Source of the DNA: Bryobacteraceae bacterium
Lineage (GTDB): Bacteria > Acidobacteriota > Terriglobia > Bryobacterales > Bryobacteraceae
DNA: 63,480 nucleotides
Assembly (NCBI GenBank): GCA_030041985.1
Contig: JASIAM010000010.1
Span: 1 to 63,480, forward strand
Direction of reading: 5' to 3'
Part shown: positions 25,994 to 34,174 of the stretch, piece by piece
Numbering within the stretch: position 1 is the first letter of the stretch
Layout of the letters: every line of letters starts with the position of its first letter
Notes under the pieces: generated by a model
The model's input: only the letters and a program-made list of their open reading frames with translations
Databases searched by the model: none
Told to the model about the DNA's origin: nothing
Program-made: the position numbers and the translations under genes

Positions 25994-27602
25994 GGCTCGT
26001 GAGCTTCATCAGGGCGGCGATTAGCGCATCGATATCGGCGCAGGTGTTGTATAAAGCCAAGGATGGCCTGACCGTGCTCTCCACACCGAAACGCCGCAAT
26101 ATCGGCTGCGCGCAATGATGGCCGGCCCGCACGGCAATGCCCTCCTGGTTGAGCGCGCTTCCCACTTCTTCGGTTTTGTGCCCGTCCAAAACAAAAGACA
26201 ACACGCCGGCTTTATCCGGCACGGCGCCAATCAGCTTCAAGCCGGGCACCTCCTGAAGAAGGCGAGTAGCGTAGAGCAGAAGCTGGTGCTCGTATTCGGA
26301 GATGGTTTGCATTCCGATGCGGGTTACGTAGTCGATGGCTGCTCCCAGTCCCACCGCATCGGCGATGTTGCCAGTGCCGGCCTCGAAGCGCGCTGGCGCC
26401 TGCTGATACAGCGTGCGCTCGAAGGAAACATTCCGGATCATGTTGCCTCCGCCCTGCCACGGCGGGGCTTCGTTCAACAAAGCTTCCTTCCCATAGAGCA
26501 CGCCGATGCCCGTGGGCGCAAACACTTTATGCCCGGAAAACACATACCAGTCCGCGTCGAGAGCCTGGACGTCCACCCCCATGTGCGAGACTGCCTGCGC
26601 TCCATCCACGAGTGCTTTGGCCCCGGCCGCGTGGGCCATTTGAATAACCTGCCCGATGGGCGTGATGGTACCGAGAGCATTCGATACCTGGCTGACGGAA
26701 ACCAGCTTGGTTTGTGGCCCCAGCAGCTTGCCGTATTCTTCCATTACCAGTTGGCCGCTGTCATCCACGGGGATCACTTTGAGGCGTGCGCCCTTCTCTT
26801 CGGCCAATTGTTGCCAGGGGACGATGTTCGCGTGATGTTCGAGCCAGGCAATGACGATTTCGTCGTCTTTGCCGATAAACTGCTTGCCCCAGCTCTGCGC
26901 CACTAAATTGATTGCCTCGGTGGCGCCGCGCACGAACACGATTTCCCGCACGGAAGAAGCATTGAGAAATCCACGCACTTTTTCCCGCGCGGCTTCGTAC
27001 GCGTCCGTCGCCCGCGCAGCCAATTCGTGCGCGGCCCGGTGAATGTTCGAATTCTCGTGCTCGTAGAATTGCTTCAAGCGGTCAATTACGGCCTGCGGCT
27101 TCTGCGTGGTGGCTGCGTTATCGAGCCAGACGAGCGGGTGGCCATTTACGCGTTCTTCTAGAATCGGAAAATCCCGGCGGATCCGATTCACATCGAAGGG
27201 CAGCGTCCCACCGTTAAATTGGAGCGGAGCCGCCTCCCATCCAGGCACCTGCACGCCTGCCTGAGAGGGCCGCGCGTATTCGAGGAAATAGAATGACGGG
27301 CCGGCAGCGCCTGCCGGTATTTCCGTGAATTGAGGAACCGAAGGCATGGCTGCCGCGAGAAGGCTCCGCAGTTCCCCCTCACCCGGCAAATCCGGCACGG
27401 CCGGCATGAAGGGCGCCGAAACCTGGCCGCCCGGGGATTCGAGAGAATCCGCCCCCACCGCCGGTTTCAGAAGGCCCGTGGGAGATCTGCCCGGCACAGC
27501 CGGCGCTGGATTATCGGGAAACGCGGCAAAGAATTCGTTCGCCAGCCGGGCCAAAGCCTCTACATCCAGCGGACTGGCCGGGTTTCGCTCACTTGTACTC
27601 AT
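25977..27602 (-). CDS. Encapsulin cargo: SufS-type cysteine desulfurase with N-terminal loading domain
   Basis: 541 residues. Residues 136-541 align well with SufS group II desulfurases: FDVNRIRRDFPIL, LDNAATTQKP, EHHANIVPW (His256), SGHKVFAPTGIG with PLP lysine Lys359, and RAGHHCAQP with catalytic Cys497. The enzyme removes sulfur from cysteine as persulfide, leaving alanine. Residues 1-135 are an extra, Pro/Ala-rich region that canonical SufS lacks, with short motifs LARLANEFFAAFP, RSLLAAAMPSVP and SFYFLEYA. This matches the unstructured cargo-loading domain of Family 2A encapsulin desulfurases. ATG 27602 (MSTSERNP) is preferred to longer starts; it overlaps the shell gene by 14 bp, which suggests translational coupling. 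No sufBCD genes are nearby. Confidence 0.93.
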   Translation of the reverse strand: MSTSERNPASPLDVEALARLANEFFAAFPDNPAPAVPGRSPTGLLKPAVGADSLESPGGQVSAPFMPAVPDLPGEGELRSLLAAAMPSVPQFTEIPAGAAGPSFYFLEYARPSQAGVQVPGWEAAPLQFNGGTLPFDVNRIRRDFPILEERVNGHPLVWLDNAATTQKPQAVIDRLKQFYEHENSNIHRAAHELAARATDAYEAAREKVRGFLNASSVREIVFVRGATEAINLVAQSWGKQFIGKDDEIVIAWLEHHANIVPWQQLAEEKGARLKVIPVDDSGQLVMEEYGKLLGPQTKLVSVSQVSNALGTITPIGQVIQMAHAAGAKALVDGAQAVSHMGVDVQALDADWYVFSGHKVFAPTGIGVLYGKEALLNEAPPWQGGGNMIRNVSFERTLYQQAPARFEAGTGNIADAVGLGAAIDYVTRIGMQTISEYEHQLLLYATRLLQEVPGLKLIGAVPDKAGVLSFVLDGHKTEEVGSALNQEGIAVRAGHHCAQPILRRFGVESTVRPSLALYNTCADIDALIAALMKLTSRRPIF

Positions 27603-28518
27603 GTTTGTAATCGTGATATTTGCCGGTTTCCACATCGTCCAACACGCCCAATGCATCTTCGGTCAAAACCGCCAGCGAACAATAAAGCGACACGAGATAT
27701 GACGCAATTGCCTTGTGGTTGATGCCCATGAAGCGCACCGATAGACCCGGACTCTGCTCGCCCGGCAGCTTTGGTTGAAACAGTCCTACAACGCCCTGTT
27801 TGCGCTCTCCGGTGCGGATCAGCAGGATATGGGTCTTCCCGTTTTCCTGAGGCACTTTATCCGATGGAATCAGCGGTATGCCGCGCCATGTCACGAACTG
27901 TGAGCCAAACAGAGAAACCGCCGGGGGAGGCACTCCGCGCCGCGTACACTCACGTCCGAAAGCGGCGACGGCCGCAGGGTGCAGCAGAAAGAAACCCGGC
28001 TCCTTCCAGACCTTCGAGAGCAGTTCGTCCAGGTCGTCCGGTGTGGGCGCCCCTGTGCGCGTCTTGATCCGTTGTTGCGGGGATGCACTGTGTAGCAGGC
28101 CATACTCGGGGTTGTTGATCAGTTCGCTTTCCTGCCGCTCCTTCACCATCTCGATGGTCAGGCGCAGTTGCTCCCCAATCTGGTTATAAGGGTTGCTATA
28201 CAGATCCGAAACGCGCGTATGGACGTCGAGCACCGTATTCACCGCGCTGAGCATGTATTCGCGGGGATGCTCTTCATAATCCACGAAAGTTTGCGGCAGG
28301 ACGCGCTCATCGCGATCGGAGCATTCTACTGTGACTTTGGAGGCATCCTTCACACGATTGAGCCGGTAAATGCCGGCTTCCACGGGAATCCACTGCAGCA
28401 GATGGGTGAGCCACCGTGGGGTGATCGTCCCCATCTGCGGAACCGTTTTGGTTGCGTTCGCAAGTTGCCGCGCCGCTATATCGCCTAGCGCGGTTTGCCG
28501 TTCAGCTTGGTCGGCCAT
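27589..28518 (-). CDS. Family 2A encapsulin shell protein (SrpI-like)
   Basis: 309 residues matching the SrpI-type encapsulin: N-terminal arm with LANATKTVPQMGTITPRWL, then LLQWIPVEAGIYRLNRVKD, ERVLPQTFVDY (E-loop region), LSAVNTVLDVHTRVSDLYSNP, PTPDDLDELLSKVW, FGRECTRRGVPPP and a C-terminal SVRFMGINHKAIASYLVSLYC. It has the HK97-type fold and self-assembles into a hollow shell. There is no cNMP-binding insert, which separates Family 2A from 2B. Family members package cysteine desulfurase and are linked to sulfur starvation (Synechococcus) and storage of elemental sulfur (Acinetobacter). The start codon has AGGAG four bases upstream. It is the first gene of the encapsulin operon, with its own promoter. 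Confidence 0.95.
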   Translation of the reverse strand: MADQAERQTALGDIAARQLANATKTVPQMGTITPRWLTHLLQWIPVEAGIYRLNRVKDASKVTVECSDRDERVLPQTFVDYEEHPREYMLSAVNTVLDVHTRVSDLYSNPYNQIGEQLRLTIEMVKERQESELINNPEYGLLHSASPQQRIKTRTGAPTPDDLDELLSKVWKEPGFFLLHPAAVAAFGRECTRRGVPPPAVSLFGSQFVTWRGIPLIPSDKVPQENGKTHILLIRTGERKQGVVGLFQPKLPGEQSPGLSVRFMGINHKAIASYLVSLYCSLAVLTEDALGVLDDVETGKYHDYKHEYK

Positions 28519-28546
28519 GAGTCTCCTGTAATCTAGCGGTCAGAGC

Positions 28547-28563
28547 GTTCCGGATTGCGGAAC
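28547..28563. promoter_or_regulatory. Palindrome GTTCCG-N5-CGGAAC in encapsulin leader
   Basis: A perfect 6-bp inverted repeat with 5-bp spacer, 29 bp upstream of the encapsulin start and downstream of its promoter. Its position in the untranslated leader suits an operator or a small mRNA hairpin. No known sulfur regulator site was matched with certainty. Confidence 0.45.
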
Positions 28564-28566
28564 ACC

Positions 28567-28580
28567 GTAATTTTAATTAC
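28567..28580. promoter_or_regulatory. Palindrome GTAATT-TT-AATTAC at encapsulin transcription start
   Basis: A perfect 14-bp dyad (6-bp arms, 2-bp spacer) placed 9 bp downstream of the -10 element, where the transcript should begin. A protein bound here would block initiation, so a repressor site is a reasonable reading. It is the most AT-rich spot in this area. Confidence 0.5.
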
Positions 28581-28588
28581 CAATAGGA

Positions 28589-28617
28589 ATAATAGAGATT
28601 ATGCAAGTGGCTGTCAA
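28589..28617 (-). promoter_or_regulatory. Sigma-70 type promoter of the encapsulin operon
   Basis: Reading the minus strand: TTGACA (28612-28617 on plus) followed by 17 bp and TATTAT (28589-28594). The -35 is a perfect consensus and the -10 has one mismatch, with ideal spacing; it is among the best promoter matches in the window. Transcription would begin near 28582, giving a leader of about 64 bases before the shell start. It lies in the 144-bp gap after the nicotinamidase gene. Confidence 0.75.
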
Positions 28618-28662
28618 GTAATAAGTTTCGACCGCTGATGACCTCTACGGCAGCCTGCCAAA

Positions 28663-29247
28663 TCAGCCTTCGACAATCTCCCCGATTGCCGCTATCTTCC
28701 CGCCCCGCGAGCGAATTTCCGCGAGCGCCTCCCCGGCCTCCTCCCGGTTGAGGCTCTGTATGGCATCGCTGACCACCAGCACCTGTCTGCCGCGCTCGAG
28801 CAGTCCGCGGGCAGCGCACAGCACGCAGATCTCGGTGACTACGCCGTACACCACGAAGCGGTCCGCCGGAAGCGCATCGAGAACACGCGGCAAGGTGCGG
28901 GTGGCGAACGCGTCGATGGTCTGCTTTTCCAGGATAATTTGCTGCGCCCCGGCAAGCGAAAACTCGCCATCGCTATTGGGAATGACCACGCGTTTTTCGA
29001 GCAACGTCGCGGCAGGCTTGCGCTGCCCCAGCGTTCCGGCGATCGAGTGCGGTGGCCAGGAGGCGAATTCCGGGTCGTTTTCGGAGTGGGCATCCGTCGT
29101 AGAGAGCACCGGAATGCCGCGCGCCGCGGCGTAGCGGTTCAGCCGCGCGATCACATCCACTATGCGCTCGGCGCCGGGCACATAAAGCGCTCCGGCCGGG
29201 TAGAGGAAGTCGAGTTGGGTATCGACGTCTAGGAAAGCGGTTGGCAT
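28663..29247 (-). CDS. pncA: Nicotinamidase (isochorismatase family)
   Basis: Hydrolyses nicotinamide to nicotinate and ammonia, the first step of NAD salvage. In 194 residues it has the cysteine-hydrolase triad Asp9 (FLDVDTQLDF), Lys108 (LEKQTIDAF) and Cys141 (VTEICVLC), plus metal ligands in DAHSENDPEF (Asp52, His54) and His67 in WPPH. The DxHxxNDPEF block is diagnostic of nicotinamidases within the isochorismatase family. It overlaps the downstream end of the nicotinate phosphoribosyltransferase gene by 19 bp, a sign of translational coupling: the product of one is the substrate of the other. Confidence 0.9.
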   Translation of the reverse strand: MPTAFLDVDTQLDFLYPAGALYVPGAERIVDVIARLNRYAAARGIPVLSTTDAHSENDPEFASWPPHSIAGTLGQRKPAATLLEKRVVIPNSDGEFSLAGAQQIILEKQTIDAFATRTLPRVLDALPADRFVVYGVVTEICVLCAARGLLERGRQVLVVSDAIQSLNREEAGEALAEIRSRGGKIAAIGEIVEG

Positions 29248-30557
29248 GTGGTGAGATTGCGACGCGTCTGCTCGATCAGCTCGCGCAATTCGCGGCTATA
29301 GATTACCGGCCACGGCTCGGCTGCCTCCAGGCTCCGCAGCGGCGCAGGCAATTTCCGCACGGACTCTGCGGCGCGGCAGCGGGCCTGTTCCAAGCCGGGG
29401 AGAGGTTCGACGAGCTCGCCTTCCAGGATTACGGGCCGCAGCAGTGCCTCCCCTTTGCCGCATTCGCCGGAGCGAGCCACCACATCGCGCGCCGCATCGC
29501 GGAAAACCTGCTTGGCCCCGGGAACACTCACCTTGTCGTCGCTCAGTTTGGACGTAAACCGCTGAATCCCACTGACGTTGAGCTCCACCAATTTATAGAT
29601 AGCGCTCATGGCCGGGGCATCGGCAGAGGTGGCCAACTGGGTGCCTACGCCGAAAGAATCGATGAACGCCCCGTCGCGAACCAGGCTGCGAATACGATGT
29701 TCATCCAGATCGCCGCTAGCCATGATCTTAGTGTCGTGGAGCCCGGCTTCATCCAGCACCGCACGAACCTGCCGGGAAAGCGACAGCAGATCGCCGCTAT
29801 CGAGACGCACTCCCCACAAAGGCGGACCGAGTCGGGCTGCGATGCGCGCCCCTTCGACAGTGTTGTAAGTATCGATTAACTGTATGGTGTGCGGACCCAG
29901 CACGCGTTGCAACACGCGAAAGGCTTTGGCTTCACCCGCAAACGACATCACCCAGGAATGAGCGGCGGTTCCCATCACCGGGATCCCATAGCGAAACCCG
30001 GCCAGGGCATTGCTGGTGCCGGCGCAGCCCCCGAGATAAGCCGCGCGCGCGCCGATTACCCCGGCTTCCGGGGTATGCGCCCGCCGCGTGCCGAATTCCA
30101 CCACGTCGCGCCCTTCCGCGGCCTCCACACAGCGCATCGCTTTAGTCGCAATCAGAGTGGGAAAGGTGATTGCCGAAAGCACGTAAGTTTCCGGGATCTG
30201 CGCTTCGATGATGGGCGCACGAATGGTAAGCAGGGGTTCGCCCGCAAACAACGGAGTACCCTCGGGAGCGGCAAACAGGTCACCCGTAAAGCGGAATTGC
30301 CGCAGATATTCGAAGAATTCCGGCGATGCGTTTTGAAACTGCGGCAGGCCGCGGAGATACTCGATCTCCTCCGTGCGGAAGCTGAGATTAAGAAGATAGT
30401 CCACCACCTCTGCGAGACCCGCAACAATGACAAAGTTGCGGTTTGGCGGAAGGCGGCGGATAGCAAATTCGAAGGTGGCCCTCTGCGCGGCTTTGCCGGC
30501 TTCGAAGTAACCGGCAGCCATCGTCAATTCGTAAAGGTCCGTGAGAAGGCCGTTCAT
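29229..30557 (-). CDS. pncB: Nicotinate phosphoribosyltransferase
   Basis: Converts nicotinate and PRPP to nicotinate mononucleotide using ATP. Signature segments: MNGLLTDLYELTMAAGYFEAGK at the N-terminus, VEFGTRRAHTPEAG with the phosphorylated histidine, DTYNTVEGARIAARLG, GVRLDSGDLLSLSRQVR and SFGVGTQLATSADAPAM. The ATG at 30557 is chosen as MNGLLTD is the family start; an ORF seven codons longer begins with sequence unlike the family. At 442 residues it is of the usual size. Its stop overlaps pncA. It starts only 36 bp after the DUF4340 gene, so it may be the tail of that ABC operon. Together with pncA it forms an NAD-salvage pair. Confidence 0.92.
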   Translation of the reverse strand: MNGLLTDLYELTMAAGYFEAGKAAQRATFEFAIRRLPPNRNFVIVAGLAEVVDYLLNLSFRTEEIEYLRGLPQFQNASPEFFEYLRQFRFTGDLFAAPEGTPLFAGEPLLTIRAPIIEAQIPETYVLSAITFPTLIATKAMRCVEAAEGRDVVEFGTRRAHTPEAGVIGARAAYLGGCAGTSNALAGFRYGIPVMGTAAHSWVMSFAGEAKAFRVLQRVLGPHTIQLIDTYNTVEGARIAARLGPPLWGVRLDSGDLLSLSRQVRAVLDEAGLHDTKIMASGDLDEHRIRSLVRDGAFIDSFGVGTQLATSADAPAMSAIYKLVELNVSGIQRFTSKLSDDKVSVPGAKQVFRDAARDVVARSGECGKGEALLRPVILEGELVEPLPGLEQARCRAAESVRKLPAPLRSLEAAEPWPVIYSRELRELIEQTRRNLTTCQPLS

Positions 30558-30593
30558 CGTTTCGTGGCGGAGGGCCACAAACGATCGTAGCCC

Positions 30594-31904
30594 TCACGTC
30601 TTTGTCTTTTTCGCCGCAGCGGGAGGCACAGTTTCCTTAATGTCAGAGGCGGCCTTTTCGAGATCATCCACCGATTTGCTATCTATTCCATAGATGCCCG
30701 GCTCGTCTTCACGCTTCGCGAAATATTGGTTACCTTGCTTACTGATTGTAACCCGTTCGACCCGTTTCCCCATATTCGAGGTTACTGCGGCTTCGAATAC
30801 GGCTTCGCCGCCGCCCTTCTCATCGAAAGTGGTGGCGCTCAGATCGCGAAGCTTGTCGATAAGGTTCTGCACGCTGGTATTGTCCATGGTTTTAGCGCCG
30901 GCCATCCACTTATCGCCGCTTTTCACATAAGTAACGCTCTTCAGTTCGATTTTGGAAGGATCACTGAATCCGAAGTCGAACAACTTCTTGTTGCGGAAAT
31001 CATCCAGGCTCTTGTCGAGATTCTTGCCGAGATCGCCGGACACTTTGTAAATGCCAGCCACCACGGAGCTTTGGGCGTAGTAGTTATTGTCTTTATCCTT
31101 GCGCAGCTCGATCGATTGATTGCCGGATGAATCGGTGAGGGTTGCAGTTGCCGTCTTTGTCCCTGCCGCAAAAGCCTTGGACGCTTTGCCGGCATCTTCG
31201 GAAAGATCCATTTTGGCGTCTTTCAAATTACTCACCAGGGTATCGACCGTGCCGCCATCGGCACGTAACGGACGCGGTTTGACGATCTGCCACTCATTTT
31301 GGCCGTTCTTACCGAATTCGATTTCCGGCTTACCGGCGGCCTCCAGATCGACGCGCGTCAGCTTATCGGAGTCAAAGGTCAGGAGGCGCTTATCGCGGAG
31401 GTCATTGGGCGCTTTGTCGATATTGTTTTTGACGTAACTGGCGATGGTGAACACGCGCGGATCGCTCGCCAGCTTGACATAACTGGCATCACCCTTTGGT
31501 GTTTCATCGCCAATCAGCAGGTTATCGGTCTTACCGCCCTTCTCGATCACGTGCACGTCCACCGCCGGTGTCTTTAAACCATAAGGCGCCAGATCGGTGG
31601 CCTTATCCTCCACCACCGTATCGGCGTTCAAGGCGGAGAGGTTCGAAACCAGTGTAGTGACCGTATCCTGATCCGCCGACAGCGCCTCCGGCTGCGTCAT
31701 CAACCATTTGCCGTTTTCGTGCTTGAGATCGATGGTCTGCTGCGGATTCTTCAGTTGTACTTCCTGGACGCTGTCCGAAGGAATGGAGAGAATTTTAGTC
31801 GTGGTATCGGCCTTGGCGGATGACTGTTTCTTATTGGACCACCAGGTCAAACCGCCCAGAACGGCCAAAACCCCGACCGCGATGAGCAGTCCTGTCGGTT
31901 TCAC
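30594..31904 (-). CDS. DUF4340 protein, membrane-anchored periplasmic
   Basis: 436 residues: one N-terminal membrane helix (PTGLLIAVGVLAVLGGLTWW) and a large periplasmic part with repeated beta-rich units (SVQEVQLKNPQQTIDLKHENGKWLMTQPE; LTRVDLEAAGKPEIEFGKNGQNEWQIVKP), the DUF4340 repeat pattern. DUF4340 genes are regularly found next to GldG-type ABC auxiliary proteins. Here the order fits: GldA-like, GldF-like and GldG-like genes lie just upstream on the same strand. It probably forms part of an ABC complex acting on the cell envelope; the substrate is unknown. Confidence 0.85.
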   Translation of the reverse strand: MKPTGLLIAVGVLAVLGGLTWWSNKKQSSAKADTTTKILSIPSDSVQEVQLKNPQQTIDLKHENGKWLMTQPEALSADQDTVTTLVSNLSALNADTVVEDKATDLAPYGLKTPAVDVHVIEKGGKTDNLLIGDETPKGDASYVKLASDPRVFTIASYVKNNIDKAPNDLRDKRLLTFDSDKLTRVDLEAAGKPEIEFGKNGQNEWQIVKPRPLRADGGTVDTLVSNLKDAKMDLSEDAGKASKAFAAGTKTATATLTDSSGNQSIELRKDKDNNYYAQSSVVAGIYKVSGDLGKNLDKSLDDFRNKKLFDFGFSDPSKIELKSVTYVKSGDKWMAGAKTMDNTSVQNLIDKLRDLSATTFDEKGGGEAVFEAAVTSNMGKRVERVTISKQGNQYFAKREDEPGIYGIDSKSVDDLEKAASDIKETVPPAAAKKTKT

Positions 31905-31926
31905 GCTGTTACCTCCTCTGACCAGC

Positions 31927-31952
31927 CCCCAGTCCCTAATCCCCAGTCCCTA
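31927..31952. repeat. Short direct repeat CCCCAGTCCCTA x2
   Basis: The 12-bp unit CCCCAGTCCCTA occurs twice (31927-31938, 31941-31952) in the 58-bp gap between the GldG-like and DUF4340 genes. A related C-rich string lies at 52054-52080, so this looks like a small dispersed intergenic repeat. Confidence 0.6.
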
Positions 31953-31962
31953 AGCATCTCCC

Positions 31963-33402
31963 TTACCTCCTCTTCCACCAGGTGCCGAGGCCCACCACTA
32001 CCACCGCCAGCGGGAAGAAAATGATGCTCAGCAGAAACATCAAGCTTCCGCGCTGTCCCGTGATATTAAGGGCCTGGTTCTGTGTGTCCTTCGGGCGGAT
32101 GGAGATCAGGTCCTCGTCCGAAGAGAGCCAATCAACCGTGTTCAAGAACAGGTCGCGGTTGCCGAGGGCCTTGGAGCCGATCAGACCATTCTGAGCCCAG
32201 CGCGCAGTCCCAAACACCACGAAGCGGCCTTTGTTCGCTCCGGTAATGGTTCCGGCTGCCGCCAGGGTGAATGGTCCCTTCTTGCCCTTGCGCGGATCGA
32301 TCGCTCCTCCGGGACCGATGTCATCGACCGAAAGGCTGTCTTCTGAGGTCCCGAACATCTTCTCTACGCTGGCTGCGCCAGTGGACTTGATGTCGAGCGA
32401 TCGTGCCAGCGGGAAAGCGGTCGGTATCCTTTGCATGGGCCGCACAATCGTCTGCTGTTCATACTGGAAGATCACCGGCTCTTCGGGACCCGTGCCGAAA
32501 AGGCTTTGGCCCACGCCGCTCAAATCGAGCACCAGGTCTTTATCAGGGGTAACTCCCCAATCTGAGAGGAGACTCAGCAGCTCGGGGCTATCCTGCGTCT
32601 GCGTATCGCGGCTGAGGCGCAGAGGATCGTCCAGCATGAAAAGCGCATGGCCGCCGCCCTCTACATATTTTTTAATGGCATCCACAACCGCCGGCGGATA
32701 GGCAAGCTGCGGGCCTCCCACGACCAGCACCGTGCAGTCCTTAGGGATTTCGAACCCGGCAGCCTGCGGCTGTTGCTTTTCATTTATGTTGATCGGTTTG
32801 CCCGCTTCAGGCGCGTTGCCCTTGGGCGTAAGCACCTGGGTTTTGAAGTTGTCCCCATCCAACAACTGCTTCAAATTGGAGTAGCCGCTGGCTTCGGTAT
32901 CATCCGTGCTGTATTCGCCGCCCGCCGACAGGAAGTACACGGTCCGCGTCTGGTTTTTGAGCGACCGGATCAGCGCCCCTGTCACTTCTTCTTCCGTTAA
33001 GGCCTTGGCGGGTTCTTTGCGGAAGCCGCTATCCACAATGAGGTTGGCATCTCGCGTAAAACCGGCGGCGCGCGCCTGCTGCGGTTTCTTTACGGGATCG
33101 ATGTACTCGACTTTAATCTTGGACGACAGGTTGGCGTAGCGGTCGAGCAGGTTGCGGGCATTCGGAAAACTGGACTGTTCGGCGAAATAGGTAATGTGCA
33201 CGTCGTTCTTCAGTCCCTTCACCACCTTGATCGATTGGCCGGAGAGACTGAACTGCTTGTTAGCCGTCGCATCGTAGGTCTTGTCATAGCGATTCCCCAG
33301 GAAATTGGCTGCGGCCAGCACCGCGATAATTACGGCCAGATACAGCGTTACGTAGGCTGTGTACTTGGTTTGACGAGTTCTCATCCAGTCATGACGGGGC
33401 AT
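31963..33402 (-). CDS. GldG-like ABC-transporter auxiliary protein
   Basis: 479 residues with membrane helices at both ends (AYVTLYLAVIIAVLAAANFLG; GSLMFLLSIIFFPLAVVVVGL) around a large extracytoplasmic domain. The segment LSGQSIKVVKGLKNDVHITYF ... YANLSSKIKVEYIDP, and TRTVYFLSAGGE, are typical of the GldG / ABC_transp_aux family. In Bacteroidetes GldG works with GldA and GldF in gliding and secretion, but related genes are common in non-gliding bacteria. The start ATG 33402 lies one base after the permease stop. An alternative in-frame ATG at 33384 is possible. The gene continues the operon to DUF4340. Confidence 0.9.
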   Translation of the reverse strand: MPRHDWMRTRQTKYTAYVTLYLAVIIAVLAAANFLGNRYDKTYDATANKQFSLSGQSIKVVKGLKNDVHITYFAEQSSFPNARNLLDRYANLSSKIKVEYIDPVKKPQQARAAGFTRDANLIVDSGFRKEPAKALTEEEVTGALIRSLKNQTRTVYFLSAGGEYSTDDTEASGYSNLKQLLDGDNFKTQVLTPKGNAPEAGKPININEKQQPQAAGFEIPKDCTVLVVGGPQLAYPPAVVDAIKKYVEGGGHALFMLDDPLRLSRDTQTQDSPELLSLLSDWGVTPDKDLVLDLSGVGQSLFGTGPEEPVIFQYEQQTIVRPMQRIPTAFPLARSLDIKSTGAASVEKMFGTSEDSLSVDDIGPGGAIDPRKGKKGPFTLAAAGTITGANKGRFVVFGTARWAQNGLIGSKALGNRDLFLNTVDWLSSDEDLISIRPKDTQNQALNITGQRGSLMFLLSIIFFPLAVVVVGLGTWWKRR

Positions 33403-33403
33403 A

Positions 33404-34171
33404 TTACGACCTCCACCGCAGCGATTCCATCGAGCGCGAAGTGAGGAACAGCGGGAAGAATATCATGGAAACGTAGAAAATCAGGTCTTTGGTTTCGATT
33501 ACGCCTTTGGAGAAGTTATCGAAGTGAGTGACGATGGACAGGTAATTAACAACCGCTGCCCAGCCGGTGGTGTCAAACGAAGTGGACCAGTTCAACAGCC
33601 AGAGTAGAAGACATACAAAGAAGGTGACGCCGCCGGCGATAATCTGGTTGCGCGTGAGCGTGGAGATGAACTCTCCGATCGCCAAAAGGCAGCCGCCTTG
33701 CAGCAAAAGGCCCAGATAAGCCACCAGAACCGGTTTGATATCCGGCTTGCCCCACGCAAACAGCAGCGCCAGATTGATCACCGACATCGCCAGGATGCAC
33801 ACGTACAGCAGCATGGCCCCCAGCCACTTACCCAGAATAATCTGGCTATCGGTTACCGGCGAAGTGAGCAGCAACTCAATCGTGCCGCTCTTTTTCTCCT
33901 CAGCCACCAGCCGCATGGTGATCATCGGCACCAGAAAGAGCGTGATGGTGCTGGCGAAGCTGAGCAGGGGAGTGATAATTTGCTCATTGATGTTCATCGG
34001 CGCACCGCCGCCCTGCAACTGTGCCTGAAAGGCGAACCGCACAAAATCGCGCGTGGCGGTGTAAGTGCCGAATCCGAAGATCAGCGCGAAAAACGCCATC
34101 AGTAAGTAAGCGATGGGCGACGCGAAGTAACTGTTCAGTTCTTTGCGGCAAATCATCCATATTTGGGACAT
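33404..34171 (-). CDS. GldF-like ABC-2 type permease
   Basis: 255 residues with six membrane helices. MSQIWMICRKELNSYFASPIAYLLMAFFAL is the standard opening of ABC-2 permeases of the GldF/CcmB-like class, and MRLVAEEKKSGTIELLLTSPVTDSQIILGKW is the conserved cytoplasmic loop that contacts the ATPase. It forms the channel of the ABC system with the ATPase at 34175 and GldG-like protein. The three genes are separated by 3 and 1 bp and must be one transcript. Confidence 0.92.
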   Translation of the reverse strand: MSQIWMICRKELNSYFASPIAYLLMAFFALIFGFGTYTATRDFVRFAFQAQLQGGGAPMNINEQIITPLLSFASTITLFLVPMITMRLVAEEKKSGTIELLLTSPVTDSQIILGKWLGAMLLYVCILAMSVINLALLFAWGKPDIKPVLVAYLGLLLQGGCLLAIGEFISTLTRNQIIAGGVTFFVCLLLWLLNWSTSFDTTGWAAVVNYLSIVTHFDNFSKGVIETKDLIFYVSMIFFPLFLTSRSMESLRWRS

Positions 34172-34174
34172 TAA

